A stretch of DNA of 64,000 nt from an uncultured Pelagimonas sp. (GTDB taxonomy: Bacteria; Pseudomonadota; Alphaproteobacteria; Rhodobacterales; Rhodobacteraceae), in NCBI GenBank assembly GCA_947499735.1, contig CANMPP010000005.1, positions 62,001-126,000 on the forward strand, given 5' to 3'. The translations under genes and the position numbers were made by a program. Shown piece after piece: positions 46,399-55,826 of this stretch. Every line of letters begins with the position of its first letter. Positions within the stretch are counted from its first letter, which is position 1. The notes beneath the pieces were generated by a model. The model was not told the DNA's origin. It was given only the letters and a program-made list of their open reading frames with translations, and did not search any database.

Positions 46399-47030
46399 CG
46401 AGTTTGGATTTTGATGTTTCACGTGAAACATATGAGGCGTTGGAAAAATATGTCTCATTGATAATCAAATGGAATCCAAAAATAAATTTGGTGGCAAAAT
46501 CAACTATAGACGAAATTTGGACCCGTCATATTCGGGATTCGGCTCAGATTTGGCCGTTGGCTAAAAAATATCTTCAAAGTGATACATCGCAAACTTGGTT
46601 GGATCTTGGTAGTGGGGGTGGGCTTCCAGGGTTAGTCATGGCTATTTTGGCTAAAGACGACTTTCCAAATTTATCGTTCCATTTGATTGAAAGCGATCAA
46701 CGGAAAGCAACCTTCCTTAGAACTGTTTCACGTGAAACAAAATGTCGGATCGAAGTTCACTCCAAGAGAATAGAAGATGTCGACTCAATCGGAGCACAAG
46801 TTATTTCTGCTCGTGCTTTAGCGTCACTGGCCGATTTGTTGGAATTATCTGTGCCACATATCGCCCCAAATGCCACATTATTTTTCCCTAAAGGAGAAAA
46901 GTGGCAATCGGAAGTAGAAGCCGCTAAAGAATCGTGGTCTTTTTCGCTACAAAGAAATCAAAGTCAAACAAACCCTGCCTCGGCGATACTTGAGATTGGA
47001 GATCTAGTCCATGTCAAAGCAAACGTATAA
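46395..47030 (+). CDS. rsmG: 16S rRNA G527 N7-methyltransferase
   Basis: A 211-residue SAM-dependent methyltransferase (GidB). The SAM-binding motif [13 protein letters not shown] is near residue 71 and [14 protein letters not shown] is typical of the family. Two parS sites lie in the coding sequence and both are translated as VSRET (near residues 8-12 and 114-118). It overlaps mnmG by four bases and parA by 20 bases. Confidence 0.94.
   Translation: MTSLDFDVSRETYEALEKYVSLIIKWNPKINLVAKSTIDEIWTRHIRDSAQIWPLAKKYLQSDTSQTWLDLGSGGGLPGLVMAILAKDDFPNLSFHLIESDQRKATFLRTVSRETKCRIEVHSKRIEDVDSIGAQVISARALASLADLLELSVPHIAPNATLFFPKGEKWQSEVEAAKESWSFSLQRNQSQTNPASAILEIGDLVHVKANV
46415..46430. promoter_or_regulatory. 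parS: parS centromere site 2
   Basis: TGTTTCACGTGAAACA, a perfect parS palindrome, 20 bases after the rsmG start codon and in frame as Val-Ser-Arg-Glu-Thr. Confidence 0.95.
46724..46739. promoter_or_regulatory. parS: parS centromere site 3
   Basis: TGTTTCACGTGAAACA, a perfect parS palindrome in mid-rsmG, 294 bases from the start of site 2 to the start of this site after a 15-base step, and again read as Val-Ser-Arg-Glu-Thr. Confidence 0.95.
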
Positions 47031-47823
47031 TGATGCCGCTAGAATTATTGCTATTGTAAATCAGAAGGGGGGAGTTGGTAAAACAACGACGGCTATTAAT
47101 CTTGGTGCAGCGCTGGCTGATGCAGGTCACAAGGTCCTACTTCTCGATTTAGATCCACAGGGAAATGCGTCGACCGGACTAGGTGTCGAGCCAGAAGATC
47201 GCGAACACACTACTTTTGATATTCTTTTGAATTCTGTCAAAACAGCAAAAGCAATCATCGAAACAAGCTATGATAATCTAAGCATCATTCCATCTACGAC
47301 AGACCTGAGTTCAGCTGATATTGAACTTATGGATAACGAAAATCGTAGTTTTCTATTAAAGGATGCTTTGCAGCAAAAATCTCTTAAAAAACAAGAGTAT
47401 GATTATATTCTTATTGACTGTCCGCCATCGCTAAATCTTCTAACTGTCAATGCAATGGTGGCATCACATTCGGTCTTGGTGCCATTGCAAAGTGAATTTT
47501 TTGCTTTGGAAGGTCTATCTCAACTTATGTTGACACTTCGGGATGTTCGACAGGCAGCGAATCCTGACCTTCGCATAGAAGGTATCGTTTTAACGATGTT
47601 TGATGCTCGCAATAGATTGGCTCAACAGGTCGAAGCGGATGCGCGTGAAAATTTGGGTGAACTGGTGTTCCGGACAATTATTCCAAGAAACGTGCGGGTC
47701 AGTGAAGCGCCGTCATTTGCGTTACCTGTTTTGAGCTATGATGAGAGCTCAAAAGGTGCTATTGCCTATCGTTCTCTTGCTCAGGAACTGATGAGCCGAA
47801 ATTCGCCTCAGATGGCTGCGTAA
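47011..47823 (+). CDS. parA: Chromosome partitioning ATPase ParA
   Basis: A 270-residue ParA. The deviant Walker A motif KGGVGKTTT is at residues 19-27, Walker B is YILIDCPPSL near residue 130. It moves ParB-bound origin regions toward the cell pole. The start, with GGAG nine bases before, lies in the last 20 bases of rsmG, so the gene is coupled to the operon. Confidence 0.96.
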   Translation: MSKQTYNDAARIIAIVNQKGGVGKTTTAINLGAALADAGHKVLLLDLDPQGNASTGLGVEPEDREHTTFDILLNSVKTAKAIIETSYDNLSIIPSTTDLSSADIELMDNENRSFLLKDALQQKSLKKQEYDYILIDCPPSLNLLTVNAMVASHSVLVPLQSEFFALEGLSQLMLTLRDVRQAANPDLRIEGIVLTMFDARNRLAQQVEADARENLGELVFRTIIPRNVRVSEAPSFALPVLSYDESSKGAIAYRSLAQELMSRNSPQMAA

Positions 47824-47835
47824 AAGGAAATAGAA

Positions 47836-48735
47836 ATGACCTCCAAATCAGGAAAAGATAAAAAGCGCAGCTTAGGACGTGGATTATCGGCTCTTATGTC
47901 CGACATAGACATCCCGGTTGCGAAAGAAACCACTGCACCGGCCAAATCAGATAAATTTGTGGCAATCGAAAAGATTCGCCCCAATCCTGATCAGCCACGA
48001 CGGACTTTCACAGAAGAGCAGTTAACAGATCTCTCTAATTCGATTAAAACCAAAGGCGTTATTCAGCCTTTGATTGTTCGTCCTATATCTGGCGGTGTCG
48101 AAGACTATGAAATCGTTGCTGGGGAACGCCGTTGGCGCGCGGCCCAAATCGCCAAATTACATGAACTTCCTGTAATTATTAGGGATTTTGACGACACCGA
48201 AACCTTAGAAATTGCAATTATCGAAAACATTCAACGCGCGGATCTAAACCCGATTGAAGAGGCTGCCGGCTATCGTCAGTTGATGTTCAAATTTGGCCAT
48301 ACGCAGGAAAAATTGGCATCGGCTTTGGGTAAATCCCGCAGCCATATTGCCAACCTTATGCGTTTGTTGAATTTACCCGATGTTGTTCAAGACATGGTTG
48401 TGGATGGTAAGTTAAGCGCAGGTCACGCGCGTACGGTAATTGGTGCACAAGATCCCGTTGGGATGGCCAAAGAAATCGTGGCTAAAGGGTTGTCGGTACG
48501 AGAAGCGGAAAAACTGCTGAAGTTGGGTCAATCGAAAGCAAAGACGCAGAAAAAAGACGCATTCAAAGTTGAAAAGGACGCGGATACGCAGGCGCTGGAA
48601 GGGGACCTTTCTGCGGCTTTGGAAATGCCGGTGTCCATTGATCATAAAGCCGGCGGTGAAGCTGGCAAGATTGTGATCAACTATAAGTCGCTAGAGCAGC
48701 TCGACATTCTTTGTATGAAGCTTGGCATGGGGTAA
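47836..48735 (+). CDS. parB: Chromosome partitioning protein ParB
   Basis: A 299-residue centromere-binding CTPase. The N-terminal RSLGRGLSALM segment, the GERRWRAA region with ENIQRADLNPIEEA, and a helix-turn-helix around 155-180 are visible. It binds parS and spreads; the three parS sites in mnmG and rsmG are its expected targets. AAGGA precedes the ATG, 12 bases after parA. Confidence 0.96.
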   Translation: MTSKSGKDKKRSLGRGLSALMSDIDIPVAKETTAPAKSDKFVAIEKIRPNPDQPRRTFTEEQLTDLSNSIKTKGVIQPLIVRPISGGVEDYEIVAGERRWRAAQIAKLHELPVIIRDFDDTETLEIAIIENIQRADLNPIEEAAGYRQLMFKFGHTQEKLASALGKSRSHIANLMRLLNLPDVVQDMVVDGKLSAGHARTVIGAQDPVGMAKEIVAKGLSVREAEKLLKLGQSKAKTQKKDAFKVEKDADTQALEGDLSAALEMPVSIDHKAGGEAGKIVINYKSLEQLDILCMKLGMG

Positions 48736-48737
48736 AT

Positions 48738-49898
48738 TTATTCGGGCGCGAGTTCGGTAATCAACATGTTTAAGACAGATTGACCTTCCCGAGTTGCGCC
48801 CAGTTTATTGTCTTTCCGCCAAATTAAACCCTTTGATTGCAAAAACTCCAACTGTTCATTGTCAAAGCAATCAGGTCGAATAGCGTTTATACGTTCAATA
48901 TCTAGCCCTTCAGTTAGGCGTAAACCCATTATAAAGCGTTCATACACATGATCTTGCAGGTTTAAGGTTTCAGATTCCGCCAAACTTGTGCCAGTTTCTG
49001 CCTGTTCTATCCATTTTCCCGGGGTGGAATGTGCTCGTGTTGCAAATCGCCCCTGGTTTTCAAGCGTTACTCGTCCATGGGCACCGGGGCCAACGCCGAC
49101 ATAATCGCCGCCACGCCAATAGATTAAGTTGTGCCGGGATTCTGCGCCTGGAACCGCATAATTTGACACTTCGTATTGAGAATAGCCAAATGTTTCGCAT
49201 GTTTCACGGGTTACATCGAACATATCTGCGGACAGGCCTTCTTCTGGTAGACCTTTTAGCAGTCCTCGTGCGTGTCGATCCCCGAATGCAGTACCGTCCT
49301 CAATTGTCAGCTGATACAGCGACAAATGATCCACAGCCAAATCGAGCGCCATTGATAGTTCATTTCGCCAATCAGCCAAGCTTTGGTTTTGGCGTGCATA
49401 AATCAAATCAAAACTGACGCGATTGAATACGGATCGGGCAATGTCGAACGCTGCCAGGGCTTCTGCGACGCTATGCAGGCGACCTAGGCGTTTTAGATCG
49501 TCTTCAATCAACGACTGAACACCCATTGATACGCGGTTCACGCCTGCTTTGGCATAGCCTTCAAAGCGGCTTGCATCTACGGAGCTGGGGTTGGCTTCTA
49601 GGGTGATTTCAATATCATTGGCCCAGGTCCAGCATTTGCGTGCTTCTTCCAGGACAGATGCAACGGTGGACACATCCATAAGGGAAGGGGTCCCACCGCC
49701 GAAAAAGATTGAGTTGAGCAAGCGCCCCTGTGTGCGTTCGCCCCAATAACGGATTTCTTTGGCAAGGGCCGCAGCCCATCTTGATTGATCAACATGGGCT
49801 ACGACATGGGAATTAAAGTCGCAATAGGGGCATTTGGATGCGCAAAAGGGCCAATGCACATATAGGCCAAAGCCCCCATATCGCCAGTCTTCAATCAC
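48738..49898 (-). CDS. hemW: Heme chaperone HemW (radical SAM)
   Basis: A 386-residue radical-SAM protein. The CxxxCxxC cluster motif is in FCASKCPYCDF near residue 19. HemW, long annotated as an oxygen-independent coproporphyrinogen oxidase, delivers heme to respiratory proteins; HemN-specific N-terminal parts are absent. GTG start at 49898, overlapping the rdgB stop as GTGA. It converges with parB at two bases. Confidence 0.92.
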   Translation of the reverse strand: MIEDWRYGGFGLYVHWPFCASKCPYCDFNSHVVAHVDQSRWAAALAKEIRYWGERTQGRLLNSIFFGGGTPSLMDVSTVASVLEEARKCWTWANDIEITLEANPSSVDASRFEGYAKAGVNRVSMGVQSLIEDDLKRLGRLHSVAEALAAFDIARSVFNRVSFDLIYARQNQSLADWRNELSMALDLAVDHLSLYQLTIEDGTAFGDRHARGLLKGLPEEGLSADMFDVTRETCETFGYSQYEVSNYAVPGAESRHNLIYWRGGDYVGVGPGAHGRVTLENQGRFATRAHSTPGKWIEQAETGTSLAESETLNLQDHVYERFIMGLRLTEGLDIERINAIRPDCFDNEQLEFLQSKGLIWRKDNKLGATREGQSVLNMLITELAPE

Positions 49899-50500
49899 AG
49901 AAGGGCGGCAGAGAATTTTGCAAGCGCATCGGCTCTATGGCTTATTTTGTTTTTTTCAGCAGGGTCCATCTGGGCAAAGGTGATGTCGTGCCCGTTTGGA
50001 ATGAAACACGGGTCATATCCATGACCAGCATCACCGCGCATAGGCCATGTCAGATGCCCTTCGACTTTGCCTTCGAAAACTTCGTCAGACCCATCTTGCC
50101 ACGCTAGGACGAGCGTACAGCAAAAGCGTGCCGTCCATGGCTGTGGCGCCTCGCGTTCGACCAGCATTTCGTTGCATTTCGTCATCGCCATCACAAAATC
50201 ACGGCCATTTGGCGTTTCTGCCCAATCTGCCGTGTAAACACCGGGCTGTTTGTCCAAACCATCGATTTCAATGCCGCTGTCATCGGATAGGGCAGGGAGG
50301 CCTGTTGCCTTGGCCGCTGCATGGGCCTTAATCCGTGCGTTTGCGACAAAGGTTGTGCCATCTTCAACCGGTTCGGGCAGATCAAATTCTGCAGCTCCCA
50401 CCAATTCGAACCCTTTAGGTTCTAAAAGAGCGCGCATTTCTTCCAATTTTCCGGCGTTGTGTGTGGCAAACAACAGTTTGCCAGGTTCAATCTTAGGCAT
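49895..50500 (-). CDS. rdgB: XTP/dITP diphosphatase
   Basis: A 201-residue house-cleaning pyrophosphatase that removes noncanonical purine nucleotides (ITP, XTP). Motifs are [12 protein letters not shown] near residue 11 and [12 protein letters not shown]. It overlaps rph by eight bases, and the two are usually adjacent in bacteria. Confidence 0.95.
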   Translation of the reverse strand: MPKIEPGKLLFATHNAGKLEEMRALLEPKGFELVGAAEFDLPEPVEDGTTFVANARIKAHAAAKATGLPALSDDSGIEIDGLDKQPGVYTADWAETPNGRDFVMAMTKCNEMLVEREAPQPWTARFCCTLVLAWQDGSDEVFEGKVEGHLTWPMRGDAGHGYDPCFIPNGHDITFAQMDPAEKNKISHRADALAKFSAALL

Positions 50501-51212
50501 CCGCCACCGCCTGTTCTTGAAGCGCTACCAATTCGCCAACGCCTTTTTCAGCCAGATCCATCAAATCGGACATTTGGGCACGTGAGAATGTTGCACCTTC
50601 GGCTGACATTTGAACTTCAACCAGCTGACCATCGCCGCGCAGGACAAAGTTACCGTCCACACCAGCATCGCTATCCTCTGGATAATCCAGATCCAGTACA
50701 GGCTGACCCGCATAAATACCGCAGGACACGGCTGCGATAGGGGACATCAGCGGGTTGATTTTCACATCACCGGCTTTCATCAATTTATCGACGGCCAGAC
50801 GTAGCGCCACCCAGCCACCGGTGATTGATGCACAACGCGTTCCACCATCTGCCTGAATAACGTCGCAATCCACTGTGATTTGACGTTCGCCCAATGCAAC
50901 ACGATCGACACCAGCACGTAGGGAGCGACCAATCAGTCGCTGAATTTCCACGGTACGGCCGCCTTGCTTGCCGCTGGCGGCTTCGCGGCGCATGCGTGAA
51001 CTGGTAGAACGGGGCAGCATGCCATATTCTGCTGTCACCCAACCCAGGCCTGATCCCTTTAGGAATGGCGGTACGCGCGGCTCTAGCGATGCAGTGCACA
51101 GCACATGGGTATCACCCATCCGGATCAAACAAGATCCTTCCGCATGTTTTGTCACATTTGTTTCAATAGATACGTCGCGCATCTGGTCCAAAGCACGTCC
51201 CGATGGTCTCAT
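50493..51212 (-). CDS. rph: Ribonuclease PH
   Basis: A 239-residue phosphorolytic 3' exoribonuclease that trims tRNA 3' ends. Landmarks are [14 protein letters not shown] at the start, [11 protein letters not shown]-type arginine-rich stretch and [19 protein letters not shown] near residue 115. It is full length. It is divergent from hrcA, with 111 bases between. Confidence 0.95.
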   Translation of the reverse strand: MRPSGRALDQMRDVSIETNVTKHAEGSCLIRMGDTHVLCTASLEPRVPPFLKGSGLGWVTAEYGMLPRSTSSRMRREAASGKQGGRTVEIQRLIGRSLRAGVDRVALGERQITVDCDVIQADGGTRCASITGGWVALRLAVDKLMKAGDVKINPLMSPIAAVSCGIYAGQPVLDLDYPEDSDAGVDGNFVLRGDGQLVEVQMSAEGATFSRAQMSDLMDLAEKGVGELVALQEQAVADA

Positions 51213-51274
51213 GTCGGATCCTCCTGTAATTCAGGCATCGCTGTGCCACCATGGGCTTCTTAGATCAACCCCGA

Positions 51275-51303
51275 TTGACCTTCCCACCAACCTGTCTTTA
51301 ATG
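51275..51303 (+). promoter_or_regulatory. Candidate promoter of hrcA-grpE
   Basis: TTGACC at 51275-51280 and TTAATG at 51298-51303, 17 bases apart, 21 bases before the hrcA ATG. No CIRCE inverted repeat (TTAGCACTC-N9-GAGTGCTAA) is seen in the gap. Confidence 0.35.
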
Positions 51304-51323
51304 AGAAACGTTCAAAGGTTGAA

Positions 51324-52394
51324 ATGATGACAGACGCCAAAGACATTTTGGAGCAACTCAATGACCGCTCACGCGAAGTGTTTCGCAAGGTGGTTGAAAC
51401 CTATTTGGACAGCGGTGAACCCATTGGGTCGCGTACTTTGACGCGCTCATTGTCTGAAAAAGTGTCTGCCGCCACGATCCGCAATGTGATGCAGGATTTA
51501 GAATATCTAGGTTTGTTGGACAGTCCACATGTCAGCGCGGGGCGGATACCAACACAGGCTGGGTTGCGTATGTTCGTGGATGGCTTGTTAGAAGTACGCG
51601 ATCTCGGGTCAGAAGACCGCGAAGCTTTGGATGCGACCGTGGATCGTTCTGATGCAGATGTCGCAGGGTTGCTGGACCGTGTGGGATCGGCATTGTCTGG
51701 GGTTACTCAGGGCGCGTCTCTTGTTTTGACACCAAAACGCGAGGCACCCTTAAAGCATATCGAATTTGTTTCTCTTGCACAGGATCGCGCGCTTGTTGTG
51801 ATCGTATTCTCTGACGGGACTGTTGAAAATCGGGTATTCACACCTCCGCCGGGTATGACGCCGTCAGCCATGCGCGAGGCTGCGAATTTTCTGAATGCAT
51901 TTGTCGAAGGAAAAACGGTTTCTGAGCTACGCGCCAGTATTGCCCAGGAAATCGAAACGCGGCGCTCTGAATTGGATACACTGGCGGCGGAAATGGCAGA
52001 ATCAGGTCTTGCCGTTTGGGACAATGCTGGACATTCCTCTGAACGGTTGATTGTTCGTGGCAGATCCAATCTGATTGATGAGGCCCATACGGATGAATTG
52101 GATCGCATCCGCACCCTGTTTGATGACCTAGAACGTAAACGAGATATTGCTGAATTTCTTGATTTGACTGAAGAGGGTGATGGCGTTCGCATTTTTATTG
52201 GCTCTGAGAACAAACTTTTCTCACTTTCGGGTTCCTCTTTGGTGGTGTCTCCCTATATGAACGCTGATCGAAAGATTATCGGTGCTGTGGGTGTTATTGG
52301 GCCCACACGCCTAAACTATGGCCGTATCGTTCCAATTGTGGACTATACGGCGCAACTGGTCGGACGCCTGATCTCCGGCCAAAACCAGAGGTAA
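51324..52394 (+). CDS. hrcA: Heat-inducible transcription repressor HrcA
   Basis: A 356-residue repressor of class-I heat-shock genes that binds CIRCE. The N-terminal winged helix includes RTLTRSLSEKVSAATIRNVM and the domain is followed by GAF-like and dimerisation parts with SPYMNADRKIIGAVGVIGPTRLNYGRI-like C-terminal segments. An ATG pair at 51324/51327 gives two nearly equal starts. Its targets (such as groESL) lie outside the window. grpE follows 13 bases on. Confidence 0.94.
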   Translation: MMTDAKDILEQLNDRSREVFRKVVETYLDSGEPIGSRTLTRSLSEKVSAATIRNVMQDLEYLGLLDSPHVSAGRIPTQAGLRMFVDGLLEVRDLGSEDREALDATVDRSDADVAGLLDRVGSALSGVTQGASLVLTPKREAPLKHIEFVSLAQDRALVVIVFSDGTVENRVFTPPPGMTPSAMREAANFLNAFVEGKTVSELRASIAQEIETRRSELDTLAAEMAESGLAVWDNAGHSSERLIVRGRSNLIDEAHTDELDRIRTLFDDLERKRDIAEFLDLTEEGDGVRIFIGSENKLFSLSGSSLVVSPYMNADRKIIGAVGVIGPTRLNYGRIVPIVDYTAQLVGRLISGQNQR

Positions 52395-52407
52395 GAGCGA
52401 GGGATTG

Positions 52408-52968
52408 ATGGCAGACCCTAAAGACGAAGATATCTTCCTGGATGACGTGGAAGGCGTAGAAGCAGATCTGGACGCATTGGCGGCGGAAGAAATTACCGAA
52501 GAGGATCTGGCATTGGATGAACTGCGTGCTGAACGCGACGAATATAAAGATCGCTTTATGCGGGCATTGGCGGATGCAGAAAATGCCCGCAAACGCGCCG
52601 ATAAAGACCGTCGTGAAGCGCATCAATATGGCGGTTCTAAACTGGCACGTGATTTGCTGCCAGTTTACGACAACCTCAACCGCGCTTTGCAGGCAGCAAA
52701 GGACGCGGGCGGTGATGCGTCAGACGCTTTGATTGAAGGTGTTGAACTGACCCTTAAGGAATTGCGCAGCACGTTTGACAAGCACGGCATGACGCGCATT
52801 TCACCAGAAGTTGGTGATCGTTTCGATCCAAAATTGCATGAAGCGATGTTTGAAGCCCCATTGCCCGGTACAAATGCTGGCGACATCATTCAGGTGTCTG
52901 CAGAAGGTTTCATGCTGCATGATCGTTTGCTGCGGCCTGCTCAGGTTGGTGTCAGTTCTATGACCTAA
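52408..52968 (+). CDS. grpE: Nucleotide exchange factor GrpE
   Basis: A 186-residue co-chaperone that releases ADP from DnaK. An acidic N-terminal tail leads into a long coiled coil (about 40-90, including LRAERDEYKDRFMRALADAENARKR) and a C-terminal beta domain with GDRFDPKLHEAMFEAP. The start at 52408 follows GAGGG; dnaK is not adjacent here. Confidence 0.95.
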   Translation: MADPKDEDIFLDDVEGVEADLDALAAEEITEEDLALDELRAERDEYKDRFMRALADAENARKRADKDRREAHQYGGSKLARDLLPVYDNLNRALQAAKDAGGDASDALIEGVELTLKELRSTFDKHGMTRISPEVGDRFDPKLHEAMFEAPLPGTNAGDIIQVSAEGFMLHDRLLRPAQVGVSSMT

Positions 52969-52993
52969 CTCTGAATGGGTTTGTGAGAATTTC

Positions 52994-53026
52994 AAAAGAC
53001 CGGGTTTTGCCCGGTCTTTTTTGTTT
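52994..53026 (+). terminator. Rho-independent terminator after grpE
   Basis: Arms AAAAGACCGGG and CCCGGTCTTTT around a TTTTG loop, then a T-run. The hairpin is symmetric enough that it may also serve the convergent mutS gene. Confidence 0.93.
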
Positions 53027-53060
53027 CATAACTGTGTTTGGTGAGACGCAGATACCTACG

Positions 53061-55715
53061 TTAACTGGTCATTGCCTTCAAATCGTATAGCGCCTGAAGT
53101 GCTTCGCGTGGTGTCATTTCATCGGGCGATAGGTTTTCTAACGCCTCTTCCACGATTGAGGGCGCGTCTGGCTTTTTCGGCTCTGGTGCTGCCGCAACCG
53201 CAGAAAATAGCGGTAGATCATCTATCAGCGCCTTAGGGGATGCACGATCGCGTTCGCCCTGTTCCAGCGCCTCTAGGACGCTACGGGCGCGCGTGATGAC
53301 GGCCTTTGGCAGGCCAGCCAATTGCGCGACCTGAACACCATAGGATCGATCAGCGGCACCATCGCGGACCTCATGTAGGAAGATCACATCGCCTTCCCAC
53401 TCCTTCACCGCCACGGTCGCGTTTTTAACGCCGCTTAGCTTACCCGCCAATGCGGTCAATTCGTGATAATGCGTTGCAAACAAGCCCCGCAATTTATTCA
53501 CAGCCTGTAGATGTTCCAATGTTGCCCAAGCAATGGACAAACCATCATAGGTGGCTGTCCCGCGGCCAATTTCATCCAAAATAACAAGCGCTTGATCATC
53601 CGCTTGGTTCAAAATGGCGGCGGTTTCCACCATTTCGACCATAAATGTTGATCGCCCACGGGCCAAATCATCTGACGCGCCGACGCGCGAAAAGATCTGG
53701 CTGACCAGACCGATATGGGCCTCACGTGCAGGAACATAAGATCCCATTTGTGCCAGTAAAGCGATCAGAGCATTTTGGCGCAGATATGTCGATTTACCAG
53801 CCATGTTAGGACCGGTCAGCAATGTGATTGCAGGGCCATTTTGGCCATTCAGAGCACAATCGTTGGCGATAAACGGCGTACCTGACCCTTTCAGGGCTGC
53901 CTCAACCACCGGATGACGACCGCCAAGAATTTGGAATGCGCGGCTGTTATCTACTGTGGGGCGCACCCAGTTTTGATCCCGCGCCAGATCTGCCAACCCT
54001 AAGGCCAGATCAAATTCCGCCAGCGCCGCGCCCGTTTCCGCAATTTGTGCGGCCCGATCCAAAATAGCTTGGCACAGTTCTGCAAAGATCCGCTTTTCAA
54101 TTCCCAATGCCTCGGACCCAGCATTTAGAATACGTGTTTCCAATTCGCTGAGTTCAACGGTCGTGAACCGGACTTGGTTCGCGGTTGTTTGACGGTGGAT
54201 AAACGTCTCTGACAGCGGTGCGGACATCATTTTATCTGCATGCGTCGCTGTGGTTTCAATAAAGTACCCAAGCACGTTGTTGTGCTTGATCTTCAGCGCG
54301 GTAATGCCCGTTAGTTCGGAATATTCCGCTTGCATTGCGGCAATAACACTGCGGCCCTCATCCCGCAATTTACGCGCGCTATCTAGGTCAGCATCGTAGT
54401 CAGGGGCGACATAGCCACCATCCCGGGCCAACAAGGGCGGTTCGGCGACCAATGCGGCATCCAATAGCTGGCTGAGGTCCTCATGACCTGTCAGCAGGCG
54501 TCTAGATTGCGACAATACACCGGGCAAATCCACGTTTTGTAAGAAATCCGCGATGACCTGTGCTTGTTCCAACGCATTGCGAACCGCTGCCAAATCGCGG
54601 GGCCCACCACGGTCCAGACCTAAACGGGACAGCGCCCGATCTAAATCAGGGACCTTGCGCAACGCATCCCGCAAATCGTGAGACAGCGCAGCGGTCATTG
54701 CCCAATCAATCGCGTCCAAACGATCATGGATCGTGGTCAAATCCCGCGATGGTGACGATAAACGCCGTTCTAACAAGCGTGCACCAGCGGGTGTCACAGT
54801 GCGATCCACAACGGATAGCAAGGACCCTGCGCGTCCACCGCTCATTGCGTGGGTCAATTCCAGATTGCGACGTGTTGCTGCGTCAATCTGCATCAGGCCG
54901 GACATGTTATCTTTGGCAGGTGGGCGTAGCAGGGGCAGGCGGCCCTTTTGTGTGATGTCGAGATAATCGATCAGCGCGCCCATTGCTGAAAGTTCAACAC
55001 GTTCAAATGCGCCGAAACCAGATAGGGTTGAGACGGCAAACAATTCGCAAATCCGTGCTTCCGCACCAGAACTGTCGAAACTGGCTTTGCCTAGGATGGT
55101 GGGGTAGATCCCAAGATCGCTCAGGACGTCACGCAGTTCTTCATCCACACCGTCATGTACCAACATTTCAGATGGTGCCAATCTGGCCAGTTCTGCACCG
55201 ATCCGATGTTGTAGTACGGGCATCACGTGAAACGCGCCTGTTGAAATATCACACCATGACATGGCCCAGTCATTGCGTAATTTATTTATAGATACCAAAT
55301 AGTTATGACGACGCGCTTCAAGTAAGCTATCTTCTGTCAACGTTCCTGGTGTGACCAGACGGACAACATCGCGGCGGACAACAGCCTTATAGCCACGTTT
55401 TTTGGCCTCAGCAGGGCTTTCCATTTGTTCGCAGACTGCAACGCGAAACCCTTTGCGGATCAGGGTCAATAAATACCCTTCGGCGGCATGGACCGGCACG
55501 CCGCACATAGGGATATCCTCGCCAGAATGTTTGCCCCGTTTGGTCAAAGCAATGTCCAGCGATTCAGCCGCCGCAACCGCGTCGTCAAAGAACATCTCGT
55601 AAAAGTCGCCCATCCTGTAGAACAGCAGCGCATCTTTATGTGCTTCTTTGATCTCAAGATATTGCGCCATCATTGGCGTAATCTGCGCTTTACCTGCTGC
55701 CGTCTTTCCAGCCAC
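53061..55715 (-). CDS. mutS: DNA mismatch repair protein MutS
   Basis: An 884-residue mismatch sensor. The mismatch-binding Phe-x-Glu motif is in GDFYEMF near residue 38, Walker A is GPNMAGKST near residue 625 and Walker B DEIGRGTATYDG near 700. Full-length, with a C-terminal ATPase and tail. GTG start at 55715 with AAGGGGG upstream. It lies alone between two convergent/divergent neighbours. Confidence 0.96.
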   Translation of the reverse strand: MAGKTAAGKAQITPMMAQYLEIKEAHKDALLFYRMGDFYEMFFDDAVAAAESLDIALTKRGKHSGEDIPMCGVPVHAAEGYLLTLIRKGFRVAVCEQMESPAEAKKRGYKAVVRRDVVRLVTPGTLTEDSLLEARRHNYLVSINKLRNDWAMSWCDISTGAFHVMPVLQHRIGAELARLAPSEMLVHDGVDEELRDVLSDLGIYPTILGKASFDSSGAEARICELFAVSTLSGFGAFERVELSAMGALIDYLDITQKGRLPLLRPPAKDNMSGLMQIDAATRRNLELTHAMSGGRAGSLLSVVDRTVTPAGARLLERRLSSPSRDLTTIHDRLDAIDWAMTAALSHDLRDALRKVPDLDRALSRLGLDRGGPRDLAAVRNALEQAQVIADFLQNVDLPGVLSQSRRLLTGHEDLSQLLDAALVAEPPLLARDGGYVAPDYDADLDSARKLRDEGRSVIAAMQAEYSELTGITALKIKHNNVLGYFIETTATHADKMMSAPLSETFIHRQTTANQVRFTTVELSELETRILNAGSEALGIEKRIFAELCQAILDRAAQIAETGAALAEFDLALGLADLARDQNWVRPTVDNSRAFQILGGRHPVVEAALKGSGTPFIANDCALNGQNGPAITLLTGPNMAGKSTYLRQNALIALLAQMGSYVPAREAHIGLVSQIFSRVGASDDLARGRSTFMVEMVETAAILNQADDQALVILDEIGRGTATYDGLSIAWATLEHLQAVNKLRGLFATHYHELTALAGKLSGVKNATVAVKEWEGDVIFLHEVRDGAADRSYGVQVAQLAGLPKAVITRARSVLEALEQGERDRASPKALIDDLPLFSAVAAAPEPKKPDAPSIVEEALENLSPDEMTPREALQALYDLKAMTS

Positions 55716-55826
55716 TGTCGTCCCCCTTGCCTAAGCTCTGTCAGCATAGGATGCGTTTCACGGGTGTTAAACCCGGCTGGGTCTGGTCTATCCTGAGAAT
55801 TCAGGAATGAAAACGTAAGGTGCGCC

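Noticed and set aside
49200-49215. parS-like sequence in hemW (TGTTTCACGGGTTACA)
   Set aside because: Three mismatches to the 16-base consensus, two of them in the right half, so binding is unlikely to match the perfect sites.
51213-51323. CIRCE operator expected near hrcA
   Set aside because: No TTAGCACTC-like inverted repeat is present in the gap; only a promoter-like match is seen.
55223-55234. Half parS (TCACGTGAAAC) in mutS
   Set aside because: The left arm is not present, and the position is about 8 kb from the other sites.
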